Part shown: positions 36,260 through 45,815 of the stretch, in pieces
Layout: every line of letters starts with the position of its first letter
Numbering within the stretch: the stretch's first letter is position 1
Assembly (NCBI GenBank): GCA_024641475.1
Contig: JAHECZ010000015.1
Coordinates: 1 to 59,523, forward strand
Direction of reading: 5' to 3'
Source of the DNA: Gammaproteobacteria bacterium
GTDB lineage: Bacteria > Pseudomonadota > Gammaproteobacteria > UBA6429 > Thiohalophilaceae
Length of the DNA: 59,523 bases
Position numbers and translations under genes: made by a program
Notes under the pieces: model-generated
What the model saw: the letters and a program-made list of their open reading frames with translations, nothing else
What the model was told of the DNA's origin: nothing
Database searches by the model: none

Positions 36260-38713
36260 TTATTGAACGGCATTGCAACCCGGTGCGGTTGCCTTGTCGC
36301 CAACACAGTAAGGCACCATCATTTCATTGTCTTCATGCTCAACAATGTGGCAGTGCCATACATATAAACCGGCAATATCGAATGTCGCATTAATACGAGT
36401 CACTTCTCCTGGATACGCGATGACGGTATCTTTCCATCCAGTCTCAGTGGCTTCCGGACTATTGACGGCACCGCTTAGTGCCATGGTGGCAGGATCAAAG
36501 GCTTCACGTTCAACCACTTTGAATTTCACCAGATGCACGTGTATAGGATGTGCATCTTCAGTGGTATTCCATAATTCCCAGGTTTCAGTTGTGCCAACGG
36601 CAGGATTAGTCGCCAATGGATCAGCCCAGAGCGTTACGCTGCCACCTGCGGCACCATTCACTCCCAGTACAGCGGCTTTTGGTGCCATTGGTACGGCATT
36701 AGCTAATGCACCCGTGGTATCAACACAAGATCCAGGATTCATCGGATCCGGTATCGCGGCTGTATCTTGCACAATTTCTCCGGTGGGTGATATGGCAACA
36801 CAGATTTGCGATGATTCTTCTTCCATCAATGCCAGATCACGTGCGCTGGCAAGTACTGGTCCATTCGCAGGATCTTTTGCGTCCGGCAAACTCAGCACCA
36901 ATTTTTCAGGTGCAGTGGCGGAATATTTACTGCCTGGATCAGTTTTACCGGTGCCATTAATCGCGACATTGACAACAAACTCCATAACCTGGCCCGTCGT
37001 GTCCGGATCCGCTGCTGCATCCGGGAATCCACCAAAAGGCGCATCCGGTGCGGTATTGATCATTCGCACGCGCGTGCCATTCGGAAGACCGGAAAAATCC
37101 ACCAACACATCGGCACGTTCAGCCAATCCCATCAACAAGGCAGTTTCCGGAGCGGCGGCGGGTGTAGGTGCAGGGATTTTACCGTTGCCAGTAAGTATTG
37201 TTCGGAAACCAGTTTCAATTTTCACCACACTTGGCAACAGACTTTGCTCTGCACCAATTTGGTAAATGGGGATTTCCTGATTTGTGATCTGGTTTGTCAC
37301 AGGGTCTACGACAAACATCGACAAATTCAGGAAGCGCGAGTTACAACCATTCAATAAACGGAAACGATACATGGCTTGCGCAACTGTATGCGTCGGCCAT
37401 GCAACCCCATTTACCACCATGACATTGAAGAATGCTTCTGGATTCCAGATCGGTGAAATATCCGAGGGACCTGTTCCCAGCGTATTTATTTTCAGCCCGT
37501 TATTACTGTTTGCTAAGGGACCTGAATCCTGGCCATCACCCAGGCCTTCAAAGAACGCTCGATTGGCAGGATAAAATAACGAGCCATCCGCATTAAATGA
37601 GCGATCCTGAATCACAATTGGAATTTCCCGGTACTGTTCTCTACCTGAACTTTTACTGGTAGCAGGGAAATTGGTTTTGGTAAATGTATCACCGAGCTTG
37701 GGAGCGGGGCCTGGCAGAATGCCAGATTTCAAGCCTGTTTCGCCCGTTTTGGGATCGCGAATCAACCAAAATCCAGCGGGACCTGCGTAAACATTACTGC
37801 GGGTCATGCCGAGGGTATGATCGTGATACCACAATGTAGTGGAAGGTTGCGTATTGGGATAAGTGAATTTTGCCTGGCCGTTTTTGGCGTTCGTTACCAC
37901 ACCGTATTGATTGACCAAGGATCCTGTCGTTGCATAAGCAGCGGGTATATTGTTTGCGTCCGGTAACCACCACGATTCCGGGTATCCATCACTTTCTGGG
38001 CCAACGTGTGCACCGTGCACATGTGGAATCATGGGTACGGGGCCGCCATATGGCTCGGCGAGTAGTGCGTTATTAGCAGGGCGACAGTCTTTGGTTTTGG
38101 CCGGATTCGTGCAGGGAAGTTGCTCCGGGTTTGCCCAGTGTAAAGAACGATCAACTGGCAACAAATGACTCAAATAATTACACGCAGGATCTTTGGATCT
38201 CCTTTTGCTTTTCGCACAGGCAATCGGATCGACCAGCAAATCATTCATCCAGGTAATGGTTGCGGTTGTATTAACTGTGTTTTCGATGGTATATGACGGA
38301 TAGTTGAATTGGGAATTGGGAGCAGGTGCGATACCCATGCCACCACCGTATTTTGTCGAATCAGGCATCCCATCAACATCCGGTCCATAACTCCAAATTG
38401 TCGTAGCAGGAAATGTGTCGTTGCGGCCATTGAGAGAATTCCATATCCCGCCCGGGAGTATCTGCTGTTTGAATTGCCGCTCGGAAATGATGTAGTTGTT
38501 ATTGGCGTTGGTGTATTTCATTACTGGTGGAATTAAAAGTGGTGTAACAAACTTTGGAATAGATAACGGATCCAGTGTTCCGCCAGCGAGTGGTTGTGCT
38601 TGCAATGCTGTAGACGCCAATAGCAAGCTGGAAACAACCAGGCTCATGCTTAAATGAATAAGTCGCCGGTATCGAGAAGAAATGTCGGTGTGATGTGCGC
38701 GAAAAAAAGTCAT
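36260..38713 (-). CDS. large periplasmic multicopper oxidase
   Basis: An 817-residue cupredoxin-fold oxidase coupling one-electron oxidation of an unknown substrate to reduction of oxygen. Copper motifs are complete: HVHGAH (about residues 231-236) and WYHDH (296-299) in the N-terminal half, HPIHVH (722-727) and HCHIVEHEDNEMM (787-799) at the C-terminus, the last giving the type 1 Cys, His and axial Met. A signal peptide spans about residues 17-40. It is longer than CotA/bilirubin-oxidase relatives because of insertions between domains. ATG 38713 (MTFFRAHH) with AAGGGG upstream is preferred over ATG 38743. Possible substrates include metals, phenolics or a partner cytochrome; the adjacent cytochrome gene favours the last. 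Confidence 0.93.
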   Translation of the reverse strand: MTFFRAHHTDISSRYRRLIHLSMSLVVSSLLLASTALQAQPLAGGTLDPLSIPKFVTPLLIPPVMKYTNANNNYIISERQFKQQILPGGIWNSLNGRNDTFPATTIWSYGPDVDGMPDSTKYGGGMGIAPAPNSQFNYPSYTIENTVNTTATITWMNDLLVDPIACAKSKRRSKDPACNYLSHLLPVDRSLHWANPEQLPCTNPAKTKDCRPANNALLAEPYGGPVPMIPHVHGAHVGPESDGYPESWWLPDANNIPAAYATTGSLVNQYGVVTNAKNGQAKFTYPNTQPSTTLWYHDHTLGMTRSNVYAGPAGFWLIRDPKTGETGLKSGILPGPAPKLGDTFTKTNFPATSKSSGREQYREIPIVIQDRSFNADGSLFYPANRAFFEGLGDGQDSGPLANSNNGLKINTLGTGPSDISPIWNPEAFFNVMVVNGVAWPTHTVAQAMYRFRLLNGCNSRFLNLSMFVVDPVTNQITNQEIPIYQIGAEQSLLPSVVKIETGFRTILTGNGKIPAPTPAAAPETALLMGLAERADVLVDFSGLPNGTRVRMINTAPDAPFGGFPDAAADPDTTGQVMEFVVNVAINGTGKTDPGSKYSATAPEKLVLSLPDAKDPANGPVLASARDLALMEEESSQICVAISPTGEIVQDTAAIPDPMNPGSCVDTTGALANAVPMAPKAAVLGVNGAAGGSVTLWADPLATNPAVGTTETWELWNTTEDAHPIHVHLVKFKVVEREAFDPATMALSGAVNSPEATETGWKDTVIAYPGEVTRINATFDIAGLYVWHCHIVEHEDNEMMVPYCVGDKATAPGCNAVQ

Positions 38714-39214
38714 GGTAGTGCCCCTTTGTTTTTGTGTGTCCAAAATTCAAATAATTTACGATCACATTGTTTTTATTCGGGTGATGTAGACATCTTGAGC
38801 CAATCAAGATGAAAAATGGCTCACTACAATTCTTGATAAAACTGTGATCTTGCGCGCAAATCTAGACTTAAAGAAAGATTAAATCAATGTGAAGAGATTG
38901 TGAAATATTCACACTAAAAGAATGCGTGATTTTCAATTCAGAGGTAAATGAAGTTTTGTGCGTTAACGTACATTGCATCGATAATAAATTGAATTATAAA
39001 ACGTTATTGCGCTAAATTATGTTGATAACGACCAATCAAATATTATCCATTTGAATAAAGTTTAACTAGATTGTGTGCTTTTATTACACATATCCATCTT
39101 GAAATTATTTCTAAAAAAATATATTTATTTGAAATAAAAAAATACGATGGATAAAAAGTGCTCTAAATAAAATGATTAAATCTGTGTGAGTTAAGTTACA
39201 TTTGATGAAAAATA
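38714..39214. other. AT-rich intergenic region upstream of the oxidase
   Basis: About 500 bp without a credible gene, strikingly rich in A and T. It must contain the oxidase promoter (minus strand). One perfect 8-bp inverted repeat is visible, CATCTTGA/TCAAGATG at 38791-38811 with a 5-nt spacer, about 80-100 bp upstream of the oxidase start. I see no sigma-54 element here. Confidence 0.6.
38791..38811 (-). promoter_or_regulatory. inverted repeat upstream of the multicopper oxidase
   Basis: CATCTTGA and TCAAGATG are perfect arms around GCCAA. With no T-run after it on the minus strand it is more likely an operator or activator site than a terminator. Confidence 0.35.
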
Positions 39215-39241
39215 AAGCTCAGGAATAATCCTGAGCTTTTT
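39215..39241. terminator. terminator downstream of acs
   Basis: AAGCTCAGG and CCTGAGCTT form a 9-bp stem with a 6-nt loop. T residues follow on both strands. It lies 16 bp past the acs stop on the minus strand. Confidence 0.85.
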
Positions 39242-39256
39242 AAAATAACAACTCTG

Positions 39257-41209
39257 TTACTTATTCGCGCGATTGTCGATGAGATCTTGTACAACAGCAG
39301 GATCGGCAAGCGTACTGGTGTCACCTAAATTACCGAGGTCATTTTCAGCAATCTTGCGCAAGATTCGGCGCATGATTTTTCCAGAACGGGTTTTGGGTAA
39401 GCCAGGAGCAAATTGAATCACATCCGGTTTGGCAAAGGGACCGATTTCCTTTCTGATCATATCGACAAGTTCCGATTTGAGTTTGTCGGAGGAGTCCACG
39501 CCTTTCACTAAAGTCACATAGGCATAAATTCCCTGGCCCTTGATGTCATGCGGAAAACCGACGACGGCAGCTTCTGCTACAGCATGATGCAATACCAGTG
39601 CGCTTTCCACTTCGGCCGTGCCAATGCGATGACCAGAGACATTCAGTACATCATCCATGCGCCCGGTGATCCAGTAGTAGCCATCTTTATCGCGTTTGGC
39701 GCCGTCACCACTAAAATAATTACCTGGATATTGTTTGAAATAGGTATCCACAAAACGCTGGTGATCACCATAGACAGAGCGCATCTGACCAGGCCAGGAA
39801 CGGGTAATGACCAATGCCCCACTGGCTTCACCATTACCCGGGATTAATTTGTTAGTCGTGGTATCAATAATTCCAGGAACAATGCCAAAAAATGGCAGCG
39901 TGGCTGAACCAGGTTTCAGTTTGGTGGCACCAGGGAGCGGGGTGAGCATGTGTCCACCGGTTTCGGTTTGCCACCAGGTATCAACGATTGGGCAACGCCC
40001 TTCGCCAATGACTTTGTGATACCACTCCCACGCTTCCGGATTGATGGGTTCACCAACCGTCCCAAGAATACGTAATGACTTGCGTGAGGTTTTCTTTACT
40101 GGCGCTTCACCATCACGCATCAAGGCGCGAATTGCAGTCGGTGCGGTATAGAACACACTGACTTTATGTTTGTCGACGACTTGCCAGAAACGTGAGGCAT
40201 CCGGATAGTTGGGGACACCTTCAAAGAACAGCGTGGCAAAACCATTGGCTAATGGGCCATATAACAAATAACTGTGGCCGGTGACCCAACCGACATCGGC
40301 GGTACACCAGTAAATATCATTATCATTTAAATCGAATGTGTATTTAGTCGTCATGGCAGCATAGACCAGATAACCGCCGGTCGTATGTAGCACACCTTTA
40401 GGTTTGCCGGTTGATCCCGAGGTATACAAGATAAACATCGGATCCTCGGCATCCATCTGTACTGGCTCGCATTGTGCCTTCGCGTTGGCCATCGCCTCGT
40501 GATACCACACGTCGCGATCTTTGTGCCAGTTTATCGCGCCGCTGGTATGTTGAATCGTAATGACGGTGTGCACGTTAGGACATTTTTGTAATGCCTGATC
40601 GGTATTGGCCTTGAGGGGCACTTTCTTGCCACCACGCACGCCTTCATCGGCGGTGATCACCACACGACAGTCCGAATCGAGAATACGATCTTTTAATGAC
40701 TCAGGCGAAAAACCGCCGAATACTACCGAATGTACAGCGCCGATGCGAGTGCAAGCCAGCATCGCATAACCCGCTTCGGGGATCATCGGCATATAAATAC
40801 AAACCCGATCACCTTTTTTAACACCGCGGCTGATTAATACATTGGCAAATTTGCACACCTGCACGTGTAATTCTTTGTAGGTAATCTTTTTGTCATCCTT
40901 GGGATCATCGCCTTCCCAGATAATGGCCACCTTGTCGGCTTTGGTGGCGAGATGACGATCAATACAATTGTAACTGACATTGAGTTTGCCACCTTCATAC
41001 CATTTGATATGAAGATCGCTGGCAGCAAAGCTCCAGTCACTGACCGTGTCCCATTTTTTATACCAGGTAACAAACTTCTCGGCTTGTTCAGCCCAAAAAC
41101 CATCACTATCCCTGGTCGAACGTTGATACATGTCTTGATACTGTTGTGCGGTTATATGTGTGGTGGCTTGAATATTGGCCGGGACATCGTAGATTTTGAC
41201 TTCAGACAT
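39257..41209 (-). CDS. acs: acetyl-CoA synthetase
   Basis: Makes acetyl-CoA from acetate, ATP and CoA through acetyl-AMP. The 650 residues show [19 protein letters not shown] (ATP binding), [13 protein letters not shown], the hinge region [19 protein letters not shown], and [14 protein letters not shown] with the catalytic Lys that is acetylated in regulated homologues. The frame extends to 41281, but ATG 41209 ([10 protein letters not shown]) has AAGGAGG five bases upstream. It is probably monocistronic, with its terminator at 39215. Confidence 0.98.
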   Translation of the reverse strand: MSEVKIYDVPANIQATTHITAQQYQDMYQRSTRDSDGFWAEQAEKFVTWYKKWDTVSDWSFAASDLHIKWYEGGKLNVSYNCIDRHLATKADKVAIIWEGDDPKDDKKITYKELHVQVCKFANVLISRGVKKGDRVCIYMPMIPEAGYAMLACTRIGAVHSVVFGGFSPESLKDRILDSDCRVVITADEGVRGGKKVPLKANTDQALQKCPNVHTVITIQHTSGAINWHKDRDVWYHEAMANAKAQCEPVQMDAEDPMFILYTSGSTGKPKGVLHTTGGYLVYAAMTTKYTFDLNDNDIYWCTADVGWVTGHSYLLYGPLANGFATLFFEGVPNYPDASRFWQVVDKHKVSVFYTAPTAIRALMRDGEAPVKKTSRKSLRILGTVGEPINPEAWEWYHKVIGEGRCPIVDTWWQTETGGHMLTPLPGATKLKPGSATLPFFGIVPGIIDTTTNKLIPGNGEASGALVITRSWPGQMRSVYGDHQRFVDTYFKQYPGNYFSGDGAKRDKDGYYWITGRMDDVLNVSGHRIGTAEVESALVLHHAVAEAAVVGFPHDIKGQGIYAYVTLVKGVDSSDKLKSELVDMIRKEIGPFAKPDVIQFAPGLPKTRSGKIMRRILRKIAENDLGNLGDTSTLADPAVVQDLIDNRANK

Positions 41210-41214
41210 GTTGT

Positions 41215-41221
41215 CCTCCTT
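41215..41221 (-). promoter_or_regulatory. ribosome-binding site fixing the acs start
   Basis: AAGGAGG on the minus strand, five bases before ATG 41209, lies within the longer open frame and rules against the upstream ATG at 41281. Confidence 0.8.
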
Positions 41222-41354
41222 CTTTGGGATAGGGCCACTCTGGCTACTCTGAGTGGTCAGATAATGATTGTGCAGCACCATGGTGTCTGGCTCAAGTATT
41301 ACAGCGAAAATTTACCACAAGATTGTGGTTTATAGAATTGGCAGGAGCCCAGGA

Positions 41355-42113
41355 TTAATCTTCGGTGCGTTTACGCAGAGTTTCGATCGAATGAATATAG
41401 CGCTGAATAATTGCTCCATCTGTCATACCGATATTCCTGAAAGAACATCCCAGACGTTGCCCGGCAGCAGGCTTATGTTTGTTTACGGGAAAGTGCGCAC
41501 GAATGTCCAGATGAACAACGAATTTACCGTGTCCAGGCAAATCCAACGTGCAATTTTCCAGAACCTGACCATTTTCGACTTCTATTTGTGATGTATCGTC
41601 GCTGAGAGAAATACCACCGACACTGATATCAAATACACCTAACCGGATGCTGCGGCCATCCTTAAGCGGGATTTCACAACTACTCGGCATGCCACGCGGA
41701 ACTTTGACACGATAGGCTTGCCGGCGTTGCAACCAGAGCATGCTGGCTGGGATCGGTATGGCAATGACCGCTTCATTCTGGAATTTCGCTTTGGTCAGTG
41801 AGTTAGTGGAAAATTGTACGGTCACGCCTTCGAATTGCGATTTAAAAATAACGCGACCGGACTGCAATAACTGTTGCATCTGTTTTTCATCAACGCCGTA
41901 ATCCAATACCACCAGATCCATGTCGCGGATAACATCAATAACCAGGGTATTCATGGTTGAGCCATTCTCATAATGAGCCGTAACCATGGATTTGCCTTTA
42001 GCCAATTGCTTAAAGCGTTGCATGATCTCGCTTTTACCGTGCAACATATATTGATCGAGATTTTCAATATTATCGCCGCGCTGAGTTTTAGTTTTTTCTT
42101 CTGTCATCGCCAT
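41355..42113 (-). CDS. YcgR-like PilZ-domain protein (flagellar brake family)
   Basis: Cyclic-di-GMP receptor. The 252 residues have an N-terminal YcgR domain (about 15-125) and a C-terminal PilZ domain. The c-di-GMP motifs are present: RRQAYRVKVPRG supplies the RxxxR arginines (about 132-137) and DISVGGISL the [D/N]xSxxG signature. In E. coli YcgR slows the flagellar motor when bound to c-di-GMP; no flagellar gene is nearby here. It starts 3 bp after gluQRS and is probably co-transcribed. An ATG two codons later (42107) is also possible. Confidence 0.92.
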   Translation of the reverse strand: MAMTEEKTKTQRGDNIENLDQYMLHGKSEIMQRFKQLAKGKSMVTAHYENGSTMNTLVIDVIRDMDLVVLDYGVDEKQMQQLLQSGRVIFKSQFEGVTVQFSTNSLTKAKFQNEAVIAIPIPASMLWLQRRQAYRVKVPRGMPSSCEIPLKDGRSIRLGVFDISVGGISLSDDTSQIEVENGQVLENCTLDLPGHGKFVVHLDIRAHFPVNKHKPAAGQRLGCSFRNIGMTDGAIIQRYIHSIETLRKRTED

Positions 42114-42116
42114 CGT

Positions 42117-43055
42117 TCAATCTGCTTGGGACTGGTCATTGGAGGATTTATCGGCCAGATCCCGGGTTTCATCAAGGGTAATGTGGCTGCATCGTGGTAT
42201 TTGATCAGAATCCCAATTATTTTTGGCCCAGTCCCAGATGTTGACCAGTGTGTCCTGTTGTAGTTCTGCTGGGGGTGTTTGACCCAATATATTCAAGGTG
42301 GTCCATAGTGAAGCCACTGGCCGGGTATTATCAAGCGGTGCTGCCTGGGATTGTTTGCTGAGTTTTTGTCCAAGTGGGTTTACTATTACCGGCAAATGTT
42401 GATAGCGTGGCGTAGCTAAATTGAGTGCTTGCTGAATGACTATCTGACGGGGAGTCGAATCCAGCAAATCTGCGCCGCGCACCACCTCAGTCATACCTTG
42501 CTCAGCATCATCAACCGCCACTGCCAACTGATAGGAATATAAGCCATCGGCTCGTTTCACGATAAAATCGCCTATCTCTTCAGCCAGTCGAAATGGCACA
42601 CTGCCCTGTATGCCGTCTTCCAGAGTCATCATTTGGTCCGGACAATGAATTCGCCAGGCCACCGGGTCTGGGCCGGCTTCAGACCGATTCCGACAAATGC
42701 CCGGATATACCGGTTGGTTGCCGTAGCTGTCTGATAAGCTTTTGCGGCTACACGAACAGGGATAGATGAGCTTGTTGGCACGGAGAGTATCCATGGCATT
42801 CTGATATATATCCAGCCGCTCATGCTGAAAGCTTAATTGATCCCATTCCAGACCATGGGCCTCGAGGGTCTTCAAGATGCTCACTGTGGCGCCGGTCACT
42901 TCGCGAGGCGGATCGATATCTTCGATCCGTACCCACCACTCACCTTGCTGTGATTTTGCGGTCAAATAGCTGGCAACAGCGGCGATTAGGGAGCCAATGT
43001 GCAAATTACCGGTCGGAGAGGGGGCAAATCGTCCCCGGTAGCGCAGCTTAGTCAT
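42117..43055 (-). CDS. gluQ: glutamyl-Q tRNA(Asp) synthetase
   Basis: Adds glutamate to queuosine in the tRNA-Asp anticodon. It is a class I GluRS-like catalytic domain without the anticodon-binding half, 312 residues. Seen are the HIGH-like NLHIGSLI, the Zn-site region YPCSCSRKSL with Cys residues, and the KMSKS-like GQKLSKQ. ATG 43055 (MTKLRYRGRFAPSPTG) overlaps the nitroreductase stop by 8 bp. In many gammaproteobacteria gluQ directly follows dksA; here two other genes lie between. Its substrate needs the queuosine pathway, to which queF at 53450 belongs. Confidence 0.95.
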   Translation of the reverse strand: MTKLRYRGRFAPSPTGNLHIGSLIAAVASYLTAKSQQGEWWVRIEDIDPPREVTGATVSILKTLEAHGLEWDQLSFQHERLDIYQNAMDTLRANKLIYPCSCSRKSLSDSYGNQPVYPGICRNRSEAGPDPVAWRIHCPDQMMTLEDGIQGSVPFRLAEEIGDFIVKRADGLYSYQLAVAVDDAEQGMTEVVRGADLLDSTPRQIVIQQALNLATPRYQHLPVIVNPLGQKLSKQSQAAPLDNTRPVASLWTTLNILGQTPPAELQQDTLVNIWDWAKNNWDSDQIPRCSHITLDETRDLADKSSNDQSQAD

Positions 43056-43716
43056 ACCAGCGGGTAAAATCTTTGACGGCAACCCGTTTAAGGCGATAGT
43101 TATTCACCGGATGTGCCATATCCGCATAACCCAGGGCCATGCCACAGACTAAATCAAGCGAATTGGGTAAACCCAGGATTTCACGCACGATATCCGGATA
43201 TTCTGCCAACGATGCCTGGGGACAGGTCTCCAAGCCATGCTGCCGAGCTGCCAGCATGACATTTTGAATGAACATCCCCATATCGAGCCAGGAGCCTTTT
43301 TCCATACCAACATCCAATAGAAAGAACAGTCCAACAGGCGCGCCAAAAAACCGATAGTTATCGGCCCAGGCTTGTTTTTGTCGGGTTTTATCGGATTTTT
43401 CAATTCCTAATGCCTCATAAAGCGCTTTGCCGGTCTCAATCCGACGCCCTCGATAAGGTTCTACCCAGTGTAGTGGATAGTACTGATAGTCTGGATTGCT
43501 GGGTAATGTGCGTTCACGGGCGTCTATCAGGCGTTGTGTTAGCTGATCTTTAATGGCACCAGTGACAACGCATACCTGCCATGGCTGGCTATTTACCCCC
43601 GAGGGGGCCCAGCGGGCGGCATCTAAAATTGCTTCAATCGTGGGGGGTGGCACCGGATCATTTTTAAAGGCGCGAATGGCTTTTCGATCGATCATGGCGT
43701 CAATGATGGATAGCAT
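43048..43716 (-). CDS. nitroreductase family flavoprotein
   Basis: A 222-residue FMN-dependent NAD(P)H oxidoreductase-like protein. Family features are DRKAIRAFKNDPVPPPTIE (FMN phosphate contacts), AARWAPSGVNSQPWQVCVV, and the late GMALGYADMAHPVNNY. Substrate is unknown; family members reduce nitro compounds, quinones or enones. It overlaps gluQRS by 8 bp, so the two are translationally coupled. The 110-bp gap to the divergent DUF3579 gene should contain promoters. Confidence 0.93.
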   Translation of the reverse strand: MLSIIDAMIDRKAIRAFKNDPVPPPTIEAILDAARWAPSGVNSQPWQVCVVTGAIKDQLTQRLIDARERTLPSNPDYQYYPLHWVEPYRGRRIETGKALYEALGIEKSDKTRQKQAWADNYRFFGAPVGLFFLLDVGMEKGSWLDMGMFIQNVMLAARQHGLETCPQASLAEYPDIVREILGLPNSLDLVCGMALGYADMAHPVNNYRLKRVAVKDFTRWYD

Positions 43717-43826
43717 GGCGATTCCCTGGTTGGGCGGCGAGCATGATTAAAGAAGTGCCCATAAATGCCGAAGTTTAATGCAGCACAGTAACGCATTATT
43801 TCATTATTAGGTATTGGGATAAAACC

Positions 43827-44147
43827 ATGGCTTCTGCAGAAGATTATTTTGTGATCTCAGGCATACGTGAGGATGGCAAGAAGCTGCGGCCTACTGACTG
43901 GATCGAAAGAATATCGTCCAGCCTTGCCAGTTTTGACGAAGATCGACGCCTACGTTATTCGGTGAGCGTCAAACCCTGCATCGTCAATGGCGAGAAATGC
44001 CTGATTGTGGCGCGTTGTTTGGAAACCGCGAATCCAGAAGCCTATCGTTTTGTAATGGAATTTGCGGCCAGTAATCAATTAAAAGTCCAGACGGATCGGC
44101 GTGAAGACGAACGTGCTCTGGGCTGCGCCTTGCCAGGGATTAAATAA
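43827..44147 (+). CDS. DUF3579 family protein
   Basis: A 106-residue cytoplasmic protein. The sequence (YFVISGIREDGKKLRPTDW, ERISSSLASFDEDRRLRYS, IVNGEKCLIVARCLETANP) matches the small DUF3579 family of beta- and gammaproteobacteria, of unknown function. No signal peptide or membrane segment. It is divergent from the nitroreductase and convergent with dksA. Confidence 0.8.
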   Translation: MASAEDYFVISGIREDGKKLRPTDWIERISSSLASFDEDRRLRYSVSVKPCIVNGEKCLIVARCLETANPEAYRFVMEFAASNQLKVQTDRREDERALGCALPGIK

Positions 44148-44173
44148 CTTTTCCCGAGCCTGCCAAGCGGCAA

Positions 44174-44830
44174 TTAGCCGCGTTGTTTTTCGCGAATTTC
44201 ATCCAGGCTTTTGCAATCAATACACAATGTAGCGGTGGGGCGAGCTTCCAAACGGCGTAAACCAATATCCACGCCACATTGCTTGCAATAGCCATAGTCA
44301 CCCGAATCGATGGTTTCGAGCGATTCATCGATTTTCTTGATTAATTTGCGTTCCCGATCACGGGCACGCAGTTCCATCGCAAACTCTGATTCCTGGGTGG
44401 CGCGATCATTCGGGTCGGGAAAATTGGCGGCTTCATCTTGCATGTGATGTACGGTGCGATCGACTTCCTGCATCAATTCCACCTTCCAGCCTTCCAATAT
44501 CTGGCGAAAGTGTTCGCTCTGGTCATCGTTCATGTATTCCTCGCCTTTTTTAATTGCGTAGGGCGTGAAATTTTTAAATTCAGATAATAAATCGCCTGTC
44601 GGTTTAGGTCTTGGCACAGCGATGGCTTTAACCGCAGCTTTTTTGGCTGGGGCGGGTTTTTTCCTGGCAGCGCTAGCTGTTGTCGTCGCAGCGGCCTTTT
44701 TAGCGACAGGCGCTTTCTTTGCTGCGGGCTTGGCCGCTTTGGCTGGTTTACTTGGTTTAGCTGATTTGGCAGCGGCCTTGGGTTTGGCTGTGGCGGACTT
44801 CTTCGCTGGGGCTTTTTTCTTAGCTGACAT
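44174..44830 (-). CDS. dksA: RNA polymerase-binding factor DksA with histone H1-like N-terminal tail
   Basis: DksA acts with ppGpp in the secondary channel of RNA polymerase to retune transcription. Residues about 80-218 are a full DksA: coiled-coil with the acidic tip DPNDRATQESEF, then the zinc finger CKQCG...CIDCK. Residues 1-72 are a low-complexity Lys/Ala/Pro tail (KKAPAKKSATAKPKAAAKSA and similar) like bacterial H1/AlgP proteins. E. coli DksA is 151 residues with no such tail. ATG 44830 follows GGAGAA by 6 nt; ATG 44842 is less likely. The tail could bind DNA or RNA nonspecifically. Confidence 0.95.
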   Translation of the reverse strand: MSAKKKAPAKKSATAKPKAAAKSAKPSKPAKAAKPAAKKAPVAKKAAATTTASAARKKPAPAKKAAVKAIAVPRPKPTGDLLSEFKNFTPYAIKKGEEYMNDDQSEHFRQILEGWKVELMQEVDRTVHHMQDEAANFPDPNDRATQESEFAMELRARDRERKLIKKIDESLETIDSGDYGYCKQCGVDIGLRRLEARPTATLCIDCKSLDEIREKQRG

Positions 44831-45044
44831 TCGGTTCTCCAACCATACAAAATGAAATACGACGCGCTTCTATAGCAAAAACAGGTGACAGGTGCAATCG
44901 TCTTGTTCCAGGCCTGCCACACGAGCGAGTGTCTAAGGGGGGCTTATCTTAATGAAAATCTGGGAAAAATCTAGCCCAATCGGCAAGGTGTGGTAGTGCT
45001 GCAGTTAGGCTAATCTACGCGACTTAAATTTTGGAGCGGGAATC

Positions 45045-45815
45045 ATGCGGTTAGAGGCGTTGTTATTCGATGTGGATGGGACTTTGGCGGACACGGAGCG
45101 TGATGGCCACCGGATTGCCTTCAATCAGGCTTTTCTGCAGGCGGGCCTGGATTGGGATTGGACGGTGTCATTGTATGGCGAACTGCTGAGTGTCACGGGT
45201 GGCAAAGAACGGATTCGTCATTATCTGGATCACTATCGTCCGGAATTCCGGCGACCAGCTGATTTTGCCGGATTTGTTGCCAACTTACATAAATCCAAAA
45301 CCAGCATTTACACACGTATGCTGGAAGAAGGCGGCATACCGTTGCGACCCGGGGTGAAGCGCATATTAGAAGAAGCGCTCAACGCCAACTTGCGCTTAAG
45401 TATTGCCACCACGACCACACCCAATAATGTCACTGCATTGCTACGCAGTACCTTGGGTGCAGATGGCGAGCGCTGGTTTGAGGTCATTGCGGCAGGCGAT
45501 ATTGTGCCCGCAAAAAAACCGGCGGCGGATATTTATCTTTATGCATTAGAGAAAATGCGATTAGCTGCAACGGCTTGTCTGGCATTTGAAGATTCTGAAA
45601 ACGGGTTGCTAGCCAGCCAGGGCGCCAAACTGCCAACGATTATCACTATGAACGACTATACCGTGAACCACAATTTCGCTACGGCGACATTAGTGCTGGA
45701 TCATTTTGGCGAACCGACGCAACCTTTTCAGGTGATGCAAGGTGATGTTGGTCGTCATACGTATGTGGATGTGGCACTATTACAGGAACTTCATCAGCGT
45801 CATAGTGGATCTTGA
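45045..45815 (+). CDS. HAD-superfamily phosphatase, CbbY/phosphoglycolate phosphatase-like
   Basis: A 256-residue HAD hydrolase. Motif I is FDVDGTLADTE (nucleophile Asp9, Asp11), motif II is in SIATTTTPNN, motif III Lys in VPAKKPAADIY, motif IV FEDSENGLLAS. The cap domain insertion between I and II is of the CbbY type. CbbY proteins act on Calvin-cycle sugar phosphates such as xylulose-1,5-bisphosphate, but no Calvin gene is in view, so the substrate is open. Its stop overlaps the aminotransferase start by one base (TGATG). Confidence 0.92.
   Translation: MRLEALLFDVDGTLADTERDGHRIAFNQAFLQAGLDWDWTVSLYGELLSVTGGKERIRHYLDHYRPEFRRPADFAGFVANLHKSKTSIYTRMLEEGGIPLRPGVKRILEEALNANLRLSIATTTTPNNVTALLRSTLGADGERWFEVIAAGDIVPAKKPAADIYLYALEKMRLAATACLAFEDSENGLLASQGAKLPTIITMNDYTVNHNFATATLVLDHFGEPTQPFQVMQGDVGRHTYVDVALLQELHQRHSGS

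Noticed and set aside
36327-37265. 312-codon open frame antisense to the multicopper oxidase
   Set aside because: It lies wholly within the oxidase gene, which has complete copper motifs. Its sequence is low in recognisable motifs and has no ribosome site.
44565-44855. 96-codon Ala/Leu-rich frame antisense to the DksA tail, looks membrane-like
   Set aside because: The hydrophobic look comes from complementing Lys/Ala codons of the low-complexity tail. The sense frame has the ribosome site and the DksA domain.
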